This document shows positions 1 to 8,504 of a stretch of 64,000 bases of DNA, piece by piece. A program made the position numbers and the translations under genes. Below the pieces are notes generated by a model that ran no database searches, was not told where the DNA came from, and worked only from the letters and a program-made list of their open reading frames with translations. This DNA comes from Enterocloster bolteae (GTDB taxonomy: Bacteria > Bacillota > Clostridia > Lachnospirales > Lachnospiraceae). How positions within the stretch are numbered: the stretch's first letter is position 1; every line of letters begins with the position of its first letter. The stretch is from the NCBI RefSeq assembly GCF_002234575.2, contig NZ_CP022464.2, forward strand, positions 496,001 through 560,000, read 5' to 3'.

Positions 1-29
1 CGAAAATATCATAATGAAGGAAAGTAGAC

Positions 30-64
30 AAGGGTGGAACCAATATTCGGGGTTTTCCACCCTT
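30..64 (+). terminator. Hairpin, probable terminator at window edge
   Basis: A perfect 10-bp stem (AAGGGTGGAA at 30-39, TTCCACCCTT at 55-64) with a 15-nt loop, followed by ATTTCCGTTT. It lies just past the stop codon of the minus-strand AraC gene, so it could serve an unseen plus-strand gene to the left or both directions. GGGTGGAACC resembles a T-box motif, but the rest of a T-box is not visible. Confidence 0.5.
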
Positions 65-944
65 ATTTCCGTTTAAAATCCTCAGCTTGTTTGAATTTAG
101 AATATTGTTTAGGACTGAGACCGGTGTGCTGTTTAAAGATACGGCTGAAATGGGACAGGTTTTTATAACCGACAAGACTGCATACAGAATCTACGGGAAG
201 ATTTTGTGATAGAAGCTCCTTTGCCTTCATGATGCGGCAGCTGATGATATACTGGTTTGGAGAGGTACCTGTCACATTCTTAAAGAGATTGCACAGATAA
301 AATTTATTAATATAAAAGGTAGAAGACAAAAGTTCCAGGGAAAGCTCGTCACTCAGGTGTGTATGGATATGGTTAATGACGGAGTAAATCAGGCTGTAGG
401 ATGATGTTATGGTGTCGGATGAAATATTATGGTATTTCCGATACAGGTTATTAATAAAAATAAGAAATTCCCCCAAAAGAAATTTGACTTTAAGGTCATA
501 TCCATAATCCTGTTTGGCGGTGTCATCATTGCATGTAATCAGGCGCTTTAACTGGGTCAGGCACTCCTCGGCCTGGGGAATGGTCAGCGGCAGGATGTAT
601 GGATTCGAGAACGGCCTTAAGAAAAAACACTCCAGCAAATCCGTTTCTTTGGAGGATAAGGATTCAATGTATTCCGGTTTAAAGGAAAGCGTGTACCGTT
701 CAAAACGTTCATGAGTATTCAGGGTAATCTTATGCAAATCCATATTATTGAATAAAATAATACTGTTTTTGGGAACCTTCCAGTTTTTTTCACTTACATG
801 ACATACTGAGTTGGGGGTCAGCATGAATATAATGTCAAACTGTTTATGGGTATGATATTCATGCTGTTCAGGACCGTAGGTCACTTTGTACTTAAAAGAA
901 AAATCCTCGGAAAAATGGGGGGATATGGGTGTTTTTGCAGGCAT
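63..944 (-). CDS. AraC-family transcriptional regulator (upstream paralogue)
   Basis: Cytoplasmic DNA-binding regulator of the AraC type, about 293 aa. The N-terminal half is a cupin-like sensor domain containing the HTHKQFDIIF segment. The last 100 residues hold the two helix-turn-helix motifs, ending with GYKNLSHFSRIFKQHTG and SPKQY, the classical AraC signature. The reading frame opens 20 codons earlier at 1004, but the ATG at 944 begins the part shared with the family; a GGGAGG lies about 16 nt upstream of it, a rather long spacing. The protein is clearly related along its length to the AraC regulator at 7015-7902 (shared LFN-MDLH and LLECF--RP segments), and the two flank the PTS/aldolase operon. 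Control of that operon is an inference from position. Confidence 0.85.
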   Translation of the reverse strand: MPAKTPISPHFSEDFSFKYKVTYGPEQHEYHTHKQFDIIFMLTPNSVCHVSEKNWKVPKNSIILFNNMDLHKITLNTHERFERYTLSFKPEYIESLSSKETDLLECFFLRPFSNPYILPLTIPQAEECLTQLKRLITCNDDTAKQDYGYDLKVKFLLGEFLIFINNLYRKYHNISSDTITSSYSLIYSVINHIHTHLSDELSLELLSSTFYINKFYLCNLFKNVTGTSPNQYIISCRIMKAKELLSQNLPVDSVCSLVGYKNLSHFSRIFKQHTGLSPKQYSKFKQAEDFKRK

Positions 945-1243
945 ATTTTTGAGCTGGTCGCCTCCCTTGCAAATTATCATAATGCCAATTATTGTACATA
1001 ACATACCAGGATTTATGCAACTGTTTCATTAAACATCAAAAGAAATGCAAAAAACACAGAAAGAATAGTAAAAATATCTTGTTTGACCTTAATAAAAGGC
1101 GCATCATGGATTTTGGAAAAACTATTGAACAAAACAAAAGCGTTCTGTCAATATTTTGGAAATAGCAAATAGGGGAAAGCTGTTAATATAAGATTATCGA
1201 AGGGACTGGCAGTGCTATGGAACAGAAAACAGGAGGGAACATG
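945..1243. promoter_or_regulatory. Divergent intergenic region, araC-like / PRD regulator
   Basis: About 300 bp of AT-rich DNA between divergently transcribed regulators; it must hold the promoters of both. TTGAAC (near 1126) with a poor -10 about 17 nt later is the only sigma-A-like candidate I can point to for the plus strand. I see no clear inverted-repeat operator and no further gene. Confidence 0.4.
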
Positions 1244-3244
1244 ATGCAGGAACGGCAATATAAAATTCTGAAGCTGCTGTACAGGTCAGATGGATTTGTG
1301 ACTGTGGAGCGTCTGGCGGCAGATGTGAATTGTTCCCTTAAGACTATCAGAAATGACCTGAAGCAGCTGGGAAGCTTCCTGGAAGAATATGGGCTGGGAA
1401 AGGTTGTCTCTAAGAGCAACAAAGGCGTGTGCCTTATAAAGGACAAGGACTGGGACACGGCAAAGCAGGCATGGAATGATGTGAACCAGATGGAGCTGTA
1501 TGGCACAGACAAGCATTTCCAGATACTGGAACTCCTGCTGAAGCAGAGAAGCATACAGAAGATGAAACTGGAGCAAAGGCTTCTCATTAGCAGGCTGGAT
1601 GCTGAAAAAGCTGCCAGCCAGGCATCTGTATGGCTGACGGCCCATCATGTAGCTGTTACCTGTAAGAGAGGCCAGGGATTGCAGATCGAGTGCAGCGAGT
1701 ATTACTGGCGCATGGCCATGTGGGAACTCTTTGCAGATATATCCAGAAAGCGGCAGGAGTTTGGGGACCAGACCCTGAAAAGCCAGACAGAAAAGTTCCT
1801 GTGGGGATTTGATATGGCCGGGGTAACAGGGGCCATTGCAGGGCTGGAGAAAAAATTTGGGATACACTACAGCTTCGACGGGTACCAGCAGCTGTCATTT
1901 CTCCTGTCACTGTGTGTTATACGAATCAGGAAAAAGGAGTATGCAGAGATTCCTGCGGATTTTGGGCATCAGAGGGCAGAATGGCAGGGCCTGGAATATG
2001 ACCTCAGTATGGCCGAAACATGTATGGAAAGTCTTAAGGAGTATTATCATACCGACTTCCCGGAAGGAGAAAAGCAGTTTACGGTATTAGTTTTAGGGGC
2101 TGCCGAGATACAGGAGTTTACAGACGAGGCGTCCAGGCAGACTTATATGGAGGCCAACCAAAACATCTGCCGGGTGACAGACAAGGTGATTTCCATTACC
2201 GGCAATATTCTGGGACAGGGGCTTGACAGGGATGATTACCTTTTTGACAGCCTCCTTCTGTATATGAAATCCAAGACCTTGAAACTGCGGTGCGGCATCC
2301 TGGAGGAAAATCCTCTGAAGGAGGTAGTGAAGTCCAAGTATCCCAATATTTATGCCGCTGCCTGGTCGGCAAGTCTTATCATTGAGTCTGAACTTGAAGT
2401 GAGAATCGGGGAAGATGAGGTGGCGTACCTGGCATTATATATAGGCGGTGCCATTGAGCGGCTGAACGTGGGAGTGGAGGTGTGCATCCTGTGCAATCAT
2501 GGTATCGGAATATCCAGAATTCTCAAAGAGCAGATTGAGCGCTCCATACAGAATATTAATGTAGTGGATGTCCTGACCACAAGGGATACATGTAAGATTC
2601 AGAGGAGCCAGTGTGATTTTCTTATATCATCTGTTCCGGTGGGGGATGTGTTTGCAGGCAGGGATGTGGTACAGATTGGAAATGTGCTGCAGCCCTGGGA
2701 TATACAGCAGATTCAGAATAAGATGAAACAGGTGCGGAAAAAGAAGATGAGACGGATTGCCGAAAAGACAGAGCTCTCCGAGTACCAGCTGTTTCATCCG
2801 TCCCTTGTATACCATTTTCCGGAAAGGACACATAAGAAGGAAATCATATCCTTCCTGTGCGCCAGGCTGGCAGAGGCGGGTTATGTTACAAAGGATTATG
2901 AGCAGACTGTACTGGACAGGGAGGAAACCACATCCACTGTGCTGGAACTTGGGGTGGCCATTCCCCATGGAGCTGCGTTTTGTGTCTGCCGCCCGGTCAT
3001 TGCGGCCGCCATATTGGAGGAACCGGTAGATTGGGGCAGGGACAGGAGAGTGGACCGGATTTTTCTTCTGGCATTGAATCTGGATGAACGGTTTAAGGCA
3101 AAAGGGCAGATTATCCGCTTTTATTCCGCCATTGTGACTTTATTGGACGACAAGGAGGCCTATGAAGAATTCCACAGCCTGAGAGGGCAGGAAGAAATAG
3201 CAGGCTATTTAAATTCTATAGTAAAAGGAGACAGGAAAGCATGA
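1244..3244 (+). CDS. PRD-containing transcriptional regulator with EIIB- and EIIA-like domains (MtlR/LicR type)
   Basis: Predicted activator or antiterminator of PTS sugar genes, 666 aa. Domains in order: N-terminal winged HTH (about 1-65, containing VERLAADVNCSLKTIRND); PRD-like regions to about residue 400; an EIIB-like domain around 415-490 with CILCNHGIGISR (phospho-acceptor Cys); and a fructose-type EIIA domain from about 530 to the end with VAIPHG (acceptor His). Such proteins are phosphorylated by HPr and EII components and sense sugar flux. The start at 1244 is chosen because AGGAGGG ends 6 nt before it; ATGs at 1217 and 1241 are alternatives. The stop overlaps the EIIA start by ATGA, so it is translationally coupled to the transporter it presumably controls. 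Confidence 0.88.
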   Translation: MQERQYKILKLLYRSDGFVTVERLAADVNCSLKTIRNDLKQLGSFLEEYGLGKVVSKSNKGVCLIKDKDWDTAKQAWNDVNQMELYGTDKHFQILELLLKQRSIQKMKLEQRLLISRLDAEKAASQASVWLTAHHVAVTCKRGQGLQIECSEYYWRMAMWELFADISRKRQEFGDQTLKSQTEKFLWGFDMAGVTGAIAGLEKKFGIHYSFDGYQQLSFLLSLCVIRIRKKEYAEIPADFGHQRAEWQGLEYDLSMAETCMESLKEYYHTDFPEGEKQFTVLVLGAAEIQEFTDEASRQTYMEANQNICRVTDKVISITGNILGQGLDRDDYLFDSLLLYMKSKTLKLRCGILEENPLKEVVKSKYPNIYAAAWSASLIIESELEVRIGEDEVAYLALYIGGAIERLNVGVEVCILCNHGIGISRILKEQIERSIQNINVVDVLTTRDTCKIQRSQCDFLISSVPVGDVFAGRDVVQIGNVLQPWDIQQIQNKMKQVRKKKMRRIAEKTELSEYQLFHPSLVYHFPERTHKKEIISFLCARLAEAGYVTKDYEQTVLDREETTSTVLELGVAIPHGAAFCVCRPVIAAAILEEPVDWGRDRRVDRIFLLALNLDERFKAKGQIIRFYSAIVTLLDDKEAYEEFHSLRGQEEIAGYLNSIVKGDRKA

Positions 3245-3687
3245 ATCTGCTGGAGGTAATCAATGAAAATGCAGTGGCCGTCAATGTAAAGGCGCAGAAT
3301 AAGGAGGAGGTGTTTGAATGTGTGTGCGACCTTCTTTTAAAGGACGGCAGCATTACATCCAAGGAAGAGTTCAAGCAGGATTTATATATACGGGAATCCC
3401 AGGGAAAAACAGGCATAGGGGACGGAATCGCCATTCCCCATGGAAAGTCGCTGGCAGTGAAGCGTAACTGTATATCGGTCCTTAAGCTGGAACAGCCCAT
3501 TCAGTGGGAGACGCTGGATGGCCTGCCTGCCCAGGTTTTCATTATATTTGCCATCAATCAAAAGGACAAGGATGATTATTTCCTGCGCCTTATGGCCAGC
3601 GTGGCTAAAAAGCTGGCACAGGAAGGAACGTGCGGCAAACTGATGGGAAGCAGCACAAAGGAAGATATTCTGGAAGCATTTTGCTAG
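3241..3687 (+). CDS. PTS fructose-family EIIA component
   Basis: Cytoplasmic phosphocarrier of a sugar phosphotransferase system, 148 aa, the normal size of a stand-alone fructose/mannitol-type EIIA. The motif GDGIAIPHGKS (about residues 60-70) carries the active-site His that accepts phosphate from HPr and passes it to EIIB. The start overlaps the regulator stop (ATGA). It is followed by separate EIIB and EIIC genes in the same direction, so the complete permease is split over three polypeptides instead of one FruA-type fusion. The sugar cannot be read from this gene. Confidence 0.9.
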   Translation: MNLLEVINENAVAVNVKAQNKEEVFECVCDLLLKDGSITSKEEFKQDLYIRESQGKTGIGDGIAIPHGKSLAVKRNCISVLKLEQPIQWETLDGLPAQVFIIFAINQKDKDDYFLRLMASVAKKLAQEGTCGKLMGSSTKEDILEAFC

Positions 3688-3724
3688 GGAGACCACACCA
3701 CTAAGAACGAGGAGGAAATAAAGG

Positions 3725-4054
3725 ATGAAGATAGTAGGGGTTACGGCATGTACTGCGGGTATTGCGCATACATACATTGTCAAGGAAAAGCTGGAGCAGG
3801 CAGCACGGAAGCTGGGATATACATGCAGAATCGAGACCCAGGGGAGCATCGGAATCGAGGAGCAGCTGACACCGGAGGAAATCCAGGAGGCAGATGTGGT
3901 CATCCTGGCCATTGATGTGAAAATATCAGGGGAAAACCGGTTTAAGGGTAAACCAGTGGTGCGCATGAGCACGGAGAAGGCCATGAAAAATACGGGAGCA
4001 ATGCTTCAGAGTATTGAGGAAGCTCTGACAAAAAAGAAAAACGGAGGGAATTAA
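3725..4054 (+). CDS. PTS fructose-family EIIB component
   Basis: Cytoplasmic EIIB subunit, 109 aa. The N-terminus VGVTACTAGIAHTYI holds the phosphorylated Cys of the fructose EIIB family (residue 9), followed by the usual ETQGS--IEEQL segment and the ADVVILAIDVKI strand. It takes phosphate from the EIIA encoded just upstream and phosphorylates the sugar carried by the EIIC encoded 4 bp downstream. AGGAGG at about 3711 gives a good ribosome site. Confidence 0.92.
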   Translation: MKIVGVTACTAGIAHTYIVKEKLEQAARKLGYTCRIETQGSIGIEEQLTPEEIQEADVVILAIDVKISGENRFKGKPVVRMSTEKAMKNTGAMLQSIEEALTKKKNGGN

Positions 4055-4058
4055 GATT

Positions 4059-5147
4059 ATGGGTGGGTTAAAACTATCAGAGATTAAGAAGCATGTGATG
4101 ACAGGAATATCGTTTATGATTCCCATAGTTGTGGGCGCCGGCTTATGTATGGCTCTGGGAACTGCCATTGGCGGGACCAAGGTATCAGAGGCAGAGGGTA
4201 CCCTGATATGGTACATCTGGAGAACCGGTAAGATTGGCATGGGCTTTGTGGTGCCTGTGATCACTGCTGCCATCGCGTATTCCATCGCGGACAGGCCGGC
4301 CATTGCCCCTGGACTGATTCTGGGGTCCATTGCATCGGAAATTTATACAGGATTTATCGGAGGCATTATTGCGGCATTTCTTGTGGGCTATACGGTGCTG
4401 TTCCTGAAAAAATATCTGAAGGTGCCTAAGACCATGCAGGGGCTGGTTCCTGTACTTATTCTGCCTTTCCTGACAACGCTGATTTGCGGAGCCCTTATGT
4501 TTGCTGTCATAGGGAAACCGGTTGCCTTTGTCATCAATGCATTGCAGAACTGGCTGATAGGACTTCAGGGGGGATCCAAATTCATCCTGGGAGCCATAGT
4601 GGGAGGTATGTGCGGTGTTGACTTTGGCGGGCCTATCGGCAAGACCGCATCCCTGTTTGCCAATGGTCTTCTGGTGGACGGTATCTACGGACCGGAGGCA
4701 GTTAAGCTGGTTACATGTATGATTCCTCCTGTGGGCGTGACCCTTTCCTACATCCTTACCAGAAACAAGTACACAAAGGCCGAGAAGGAGGCGGTAAAGG
4801 CCGCGTTCCCAATGGGCATCTGCATGATTACAGAGGGTGTGATTCCTCTGGCTATGAACGACCCGCTGCGCGTAATCGGTTCCTCCGTGATTGCCACCTC
4901 CATAGCAGGAGGCCTGACCATGGTTCTGGGAATTGAGAACTATGTAACAGCAGGAGGATGGTTTATCATCCCGCTGTCCAATAAGCCAATGATGATGGCA
5001 GCCATGGTGGTCCTGGGAGGCGTCATCATGGGAGTGATACTCTCCCTGTGGAAGAAAGTGGTGACGGAAGACGATTCCATGGACTTTGGAATGGAACAGG
5101 AAAATGGGGAGAGCACCACAGAAGGAATGACATTTGAGAACTTTTAA
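4059..5147 (+). CDS. PTS fructose-family EIIC permease
   Basis: Membrane channel subunit, 362 aa, with about nine or ten hydrophobic segments; family marks include ISFMIPIVVGAGLCMALG near the N-terminus and GVDFGGPIGKTASLFANGL around residues 187-205. It transports and, with EIIB, phosphorylates a ketose-type sugar or polyol. The start is preceded by GGAGGGAATTAAGATT. It lies between the EIIB gene and two class II aldolases, which suggests the imported phosphosugar is finally split by an aldolase; no sugar kinase gene is present in the operon. Confidence 0.9.
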   Translation: MGGLKLSEIKKHVMTGISFMIPIVVGAGLCMALGTAIGGTKVSEAEGTLIWYIWRTGKIGMGFVVPVITAAIAYSIADRPAIAPGLILGSIASEIYTGFIGGIIAAFLVGYTVLFLKKYLKVPKTMQGLVPVLILPFLTTLICGALMFAVIGKPVAFVINALQNWLIGLQGGSKFILGAIVGGMCGVDFGGPIGKTASLFANGLLVDGIYGPEAVKLVTCMIPPVGVTLSYILTRNKYTKAEKEAVKAAFPMGICMITEGVIPLAMNDPLRVIGSSVIATSIAGGLTMVLGIENYVTAGGWFIIPLSNKPMMMAAMVVLGGVIMGVILSLWKKVVTEDDSMDFGMEQENGESTTEGMTFENF

Positions 5148-5181
5148 CACATTCGGGTATGTTTTTACAGGAGGATAAAAA

Positions 5182-6054
5182 ATGCTGCTGAATCTGCGGG
5201 AAATACTGGAACCTGCCGTAAAGGATAATTTTGCAGTGGGAGGATTTAATGTAACAGAAAGTACCATGTTCAAAGCCATTGTGGAGGAGGCGCAGTACCG
5301 GGAAGCCCCGGCCATTATCCAGGTCTCTCCCAATGAATTCCAGTTTTCGGAACGGGAACTGTACCTGTATTTCTCGGTCCGCCTGCAGCGCAGCAGGAAT
5401 CCTTTTGTACTGCACTATGACCACAGCAAATCCTATGAGGGATGCATCCGCGCGATCCAGGCAGGCTTTACCTCTGTCATGTTTGACGGCTCGCAGATGG
5501 AGTATGACCAGAATGTGGAGTGTACACGCCGGGTCGTGGAGGCGGCCCATGGGGCCGGCGTATCGGTGGAAGGGGAGATTGGCACCATAGGGGAGACCGA
5601 GGACTATTTAAACGGCACGGTCCGGGATATGGTATATACATCACCGGAGCTGGCCAGACGGTTTGTAGAGGACACCGGCGTGGACGCCCTGGCAGTTTCC
5701 ATTGGCACGGTACACGGCATTCTTCCAAAAGGATATGTGCCTAAGCTGCAGCTTGGGCTTCTGAAAGAGCTGGCAGCTGCGGTGCCGGTGCCGTTAGTTC
5801 TTCACGGAGGTTCCGGCACGCCCCATGATGAGGTTGCGGCTGCCTGCAGGACAGGCATACACAAGGTAAATATATCCAGTGAGTTCAAACATGCCTATTA
5901 CCAAAGCGTAAGGGAATTTGTAACAAATCATCCAACCCTGGTCAGTCCCACACGGGTCCTTAAGGATGCAGTGCAGGAGGTTAGAAATGTGGCAGGGACA
6001 AAGATGCAGGTGCTGGGCAGTACCGGGAAATCGCATTGCTACAGGAAATACTAA
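5182..6054 (+). CDS. Class II ketose-bisphosphate aldolase (first copy)
   Basis: Zinc-dependent aldolase of the Fba/GatY/KbaY family, 290 aa. Expected metal and catalytic residues are visible: LHYDHSKS (catalytic Asp and Zn His; the usual DHG is DHS here), VEGEIG, GTVHG and LHGGSG. It would cleave a ketose 1,6-bisphosphate to dihydroxyacetone phosphate plus an aldehyde. AGGAGG lies 8 nt before the ATG. It is followed 19 bp later by a second, diverged aldolase gene. Whether it acts on fructose-, tagatose- or another bisphosphate cannot be decided from sequence alone. Confidence 0.87.
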   Translation: MLLNLREILEPAVKDNFAVGGFNVTESTMFKAIVEEAQYREAPAIIQVSPNEFQFSERELYLYFSVRLQRSRNPFVLHYDHSKSYEGCIRAIQAGFTSVMFDGSQMEYDQNVECTRRVVEAAHGAGVSVEGEIGTIGETEDYLNGTVRDMVYTSPELARRFVEDTGVDALAVSIGTVHGILPKGYVPKLQLGLLKELAAAVPVPLVLHGGSGTPHDEVAAACRTGIHKVNISSEFKHAYYQSVREFVTNHPTLVSPTRVLKDAVQEVRNVAGTKMQVLGSTGKSHCYRKY

Positions 6055-6073
6055 AATTTAAGGGGAGTACATA

Positions 6074-6991
6074 ATGTATACAGATATCAAAACAATTCTT
6101 GATGATGCAAATAAAAACAACTATGCTGTTCTGGCGGCATCCGCATTTAACATGGAGCTGGCCAGGGGACTTATAGCGGCAGCAGATGAAATGCAGGCGC
6201 CGCTCATTATCCTCATGGGCCAGGCCCAGATGACAAAGCACGCCAGGCCGGAGCTGATGGTTCCCATGATTAAGACCCTGGCAGAACAGACCAATGTGCC
6301 GGTGGCCCTGATTCTGGACCATGGCAGGGACTGGGAGAAAATTACATGGGCTTACAGGCAGGGATTTTCCTCCATCATGGTGGATGCCTCGGCCTATGAC
6401 ATGGAGGAGAACATTGCCAGGACTAAAAAGGCGGTGGAGCTGTGTCATGTACAGGGACTGGCAGTGGAGGGCGAGCTGGGTCATGTAGGCCAGGCCGCCA
6501 CTCTGGACGGATGCGACGTGTCGCTGTACACAAAGCCGGAGGAAGCCGTGCGATTTGTGCAGGAGACCGGGGTGGACAGCCTGGCCATTGCCTGCGGCAC
6601 TGCCCATGGGGATTATCCCAAAGGCTTTATCCCCACCATTAATTTTGATGTTATAAAAGGTGTGAAGCAGGCAGTGAACATGCCTCTGGCGCTTCACGGC
6701 GGATCCGGATCCGGAGACGAGAACATCAGGAAAGCAGTGGAAGCAGGAATCAACAAGGTGAACATTGCCACCGAGATATTCAATGCATGCCGGGATTACG
6801 CAAAAAACCGTCTGGATGAAAAACCGGACCTGGATTATATGTCCCTTATGATGGAAGTGGAACAGGAATGTAAGAAAACAGTAAAGCATTTTATCAGCCT
6901 GACCGGTTCTGAGGGGAAGGCAGCCGGATTTAAGAAAAAGTATGCATTCTGCCACGGAATCAGCCAGATTGATACTGGGATTGGCGAATAG
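6074..6991 (+). CDS. Class II ketose-bisphosphate aldolase (second copy)
   Basis: Second aldolase of the same family, 305 aa. The motifs are closer to the canonical form: LILDHGRDWE, VEGELGHVG, GTAHGDYPKG and LALHGGSGSG, so all zinc ligands and the catalytic Asp are present. It shares the family fold with its neighbour but is clearly diverged, so this is not a recent duplication. Two aldolases at the end of one PTS operon suggest a hetero-oligomer or two different substrates; both readings are inference. AAGGGGAGT precedes the ATG. Confidence 0.88.
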   Translation: MYTDIKTILDDANKNNYAVLAASAFNMELARGLIAAADEMQAPLIILMGQAQMTKHARPELMVPMIKTLAEQTNVPVALILDHGRDWEKITWAYRQGFSSIMVDASAYDMEENIARTKKAVELCHVQGLAVEGELGHVGQAATLDGCDVSLYTKPEEAVRFVQETGVDSLAIACGTAHGDYPKGFIPTINFDVIKGVKQAVNMPLALHGGSGSGDENIRKAVEAGINKVNIATEIFNACRDYAKNRLDEKPDLDYMSLMMEVEQECKKTVKHFISLTGSEGKAAGFKKKYAFCHGISQIDTGIGE

Positions 6992-7014
6992 GGATATGCG
7001 CTGCAGCACCAAGC

Positions 7015-7902
7015 CTAATCCGCATGCTTCCTCCGGTACTGGATTGGGCTGCATCCGGCCTGCTCTTTGAAGACCCTGGAAAATGAACTGAGGTTGGTAT
7101 ATCCCACGGCCTGTCCAATCATTTCCACGGAGTAATCCGTATTAATGAGAAAGTCCTTTGCCCTGGTGATGCGGTATTCTGTAATATAGTCGCTCACTGT
7201 CATCCCGGAGATCTCCTTAAAGACATGATACAGCTGGGTCTTGCTGATTAAAAATAGCCGGGACAGGCTGTCCGTGCTCAGATTGTCGCTGTAATGGCCC
7301 CCGATGTATTCATAAATATCATATACCAGCCGGGCATGCTCCTGGTAGGCAGCCGTGTTTAGAGGGCCAAACCTCTCGGTGTAGAGCTGGTTGGTCAGCA
7401 GAAGAAATTCGCCCAGCAGAAATTTAAGGTGCAGATCTCTACCGTAAACAGGTGAAGCAGAGCAGCCGCTTTCCGGCCTGTTGTAATCCTCCATCCTGGA
7501 GAGCACGGAGAGAAAGGAGTCCAGCTGCCGGTCCGGAACAGTGAGTACCACGGGCTGATTGCCGGGACGAAACAGGAAACATTCCAGCAGATTCACTTCA
7601 GGAGTGGAGAACCGGGATATGTAATTGGAGGAAAAATACAGCACATACCGGTCGCAGATTCCTGAACCGTCCTCCGGATAGATATAGTGCAGATCCATCT
7701 GGTTAAACAGAATCAACCCATTTCTGGGAATATCAATCTCCCCTGTTTCAAACTTGCATTTTAAGTTGCCGGACAGAGCAAATATAATTTCCATCTGCCT
7801 GTGCAGGTGGAAATTCCTTTTTTCAGTTGTCTCAGTTATCTTGTGCCTTACGGAAAATTCCTCCGGCAGCTTTTCCGTGTAGCGTGAAAACGGGATGTCC
7901 AT
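7015..7902 (-). CDS. AraC-family transcriptional regulator (downstream paralogue)
   Basis: 295 aa, AraC type: N-terminal cupin-like half with HLHRQMEIIFALSG and C-terminal double HTH with GYTNLSSFSRVFKEQAG and SPIQY. It is transcribed convergently with the aldolase genes (23 bp between the stops) and divergently from the following small gene. It resembles the AraC regulator at 63-944, so the PTS operon is bracketed by two sibling regulators. The start at 7902 has AGGAGGTTCCC just upstream. Confidence 0.88.
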   Translation of the reverse strand: MDIPFSRYTEKLPEEFSVRHKITETTEKRNFHLHRQMEIIFALSGNLKCKFETGEIDIPRNGLILFNQMDLHYIYPEDGSGICDRYVLYFSSNYISRFSTPEVNLLECFLFRPGNQPVVLTVPDRQLDSFLSVLSRMEDYNRPESGCSASPVYGRDLHLKFLLGEFLLLTNQLYTERFGPLNTAAYQEHARLVYDIYEYIGGHYSDNLSTDSLSRLFLISKTQLYHVFKEISGMTVSDYITEYRITRAKDFLINTDYSVEMIGQAVGYTNLSSFSRVFKEQAGCSPIQYRRKHAD

Positions 7903-8089
7903 GGGAACCTCCTGAACGGTTATCTGTCATACGTTAAAACACGTTTTAGTATAGCACGGTTTGAAGAAAATGCAAAGTGCCGGGATAATCTGCAAAAAAA
8001 GGCCGCAGCACATCAGATATAATATGAAATGTAAGAAAAACAGGAAAATATGTAAGCGAATCTAAGAAAAAAATAAGGAAACAGCTGCT
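7903..8089. promoter_or_regulatory. Divergent intergenic region
   Basis: 187 bp between the minus-strand AraC gene and the plus-strand 137-aa gene. ACGTTAAAACACGTT near 7931 is a small direct/inverted repeat that could be a regulator site. Nothing coding is seen. Confidence 0.3.
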
Positions 8090-8503
8090 ATGATTGATGA
8101 AATTGTAAAAAGCACAAGGGAAGCCTCAGCTGTGCTGGACCGCATAAAGTCCATGCCCTGTGAAGGATTAGAAAAAGAAGTAATTCTGCCTTTGCTGAGA
8201 AAAGCAGTTAACCTGAAGCTTATGATTCAGGAGGACACCCAGACAGATATCAGAAAGCTTGTCATTATAAGCATCAAACGCCAGGATTTGCGGAAGGGAA
8301 ATCTGCCGGATGAGGTGATTCAGAGGGAGATAAAGAAATACGACTGCCACCAGACCAGCCTGGCGGTGCAGAAAAAGGTACTGCTGCTTATGTTTATAGA
8401 GAGGGAGCTGGGAATTGCCATGGAGGATGATGAGGCCTCGGACATTGAGAATCTGGATGAACTGGCTGACGCTGTCATAAGGCACCTGAAAGGGGGAAAA
8501 TGA
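8090..8503 (+). CDS. Small protein of unknown function upstream of sufS
   Basis: 137 aa, not recognised. Predicted helical and charged, with no membrane segment, signal peptide or cysteine cluster. The C-terminal 60 residues (from LAVQKKVLLLMF to DELADAVIRHLKGGK) look vaguely like a small four-helix acyl-carrier-like bundle, but no phosphopantetheine Ser motif is evident. It ends 1 bp before the sufS start, so it is co-transcribed and probably translationally coupled with sufS. The link to sulfur transfer is by position only. Confidence 0.7.
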   Translation: MIDEIVKSTREASAVLDRIKSMPCEGLEKEVILPLLRKAVNLKLMIQEDTQTDIRKLVIISIKRQDLRKGNLPDEVIQREIKKYDCHQTSLAVQKKVLLLMFIERELGIAMEDDEASDIENLDELADAVIRHLKGGK

Positions 8504-8504
8504 T

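Noticed and set aside
30..72. Possible T-box leader (GGGTGGAACC)
   Set aside because: No specifier stem or CGCG continuation within the visible sequence, and only a plain hairpin follows.
2622..2968. Several 70-110-codon frames antisense to the PRD regulator and similar ones elsewhere
   Set aside because: Shadows of the real coding frame without ribosome sites or domain content.
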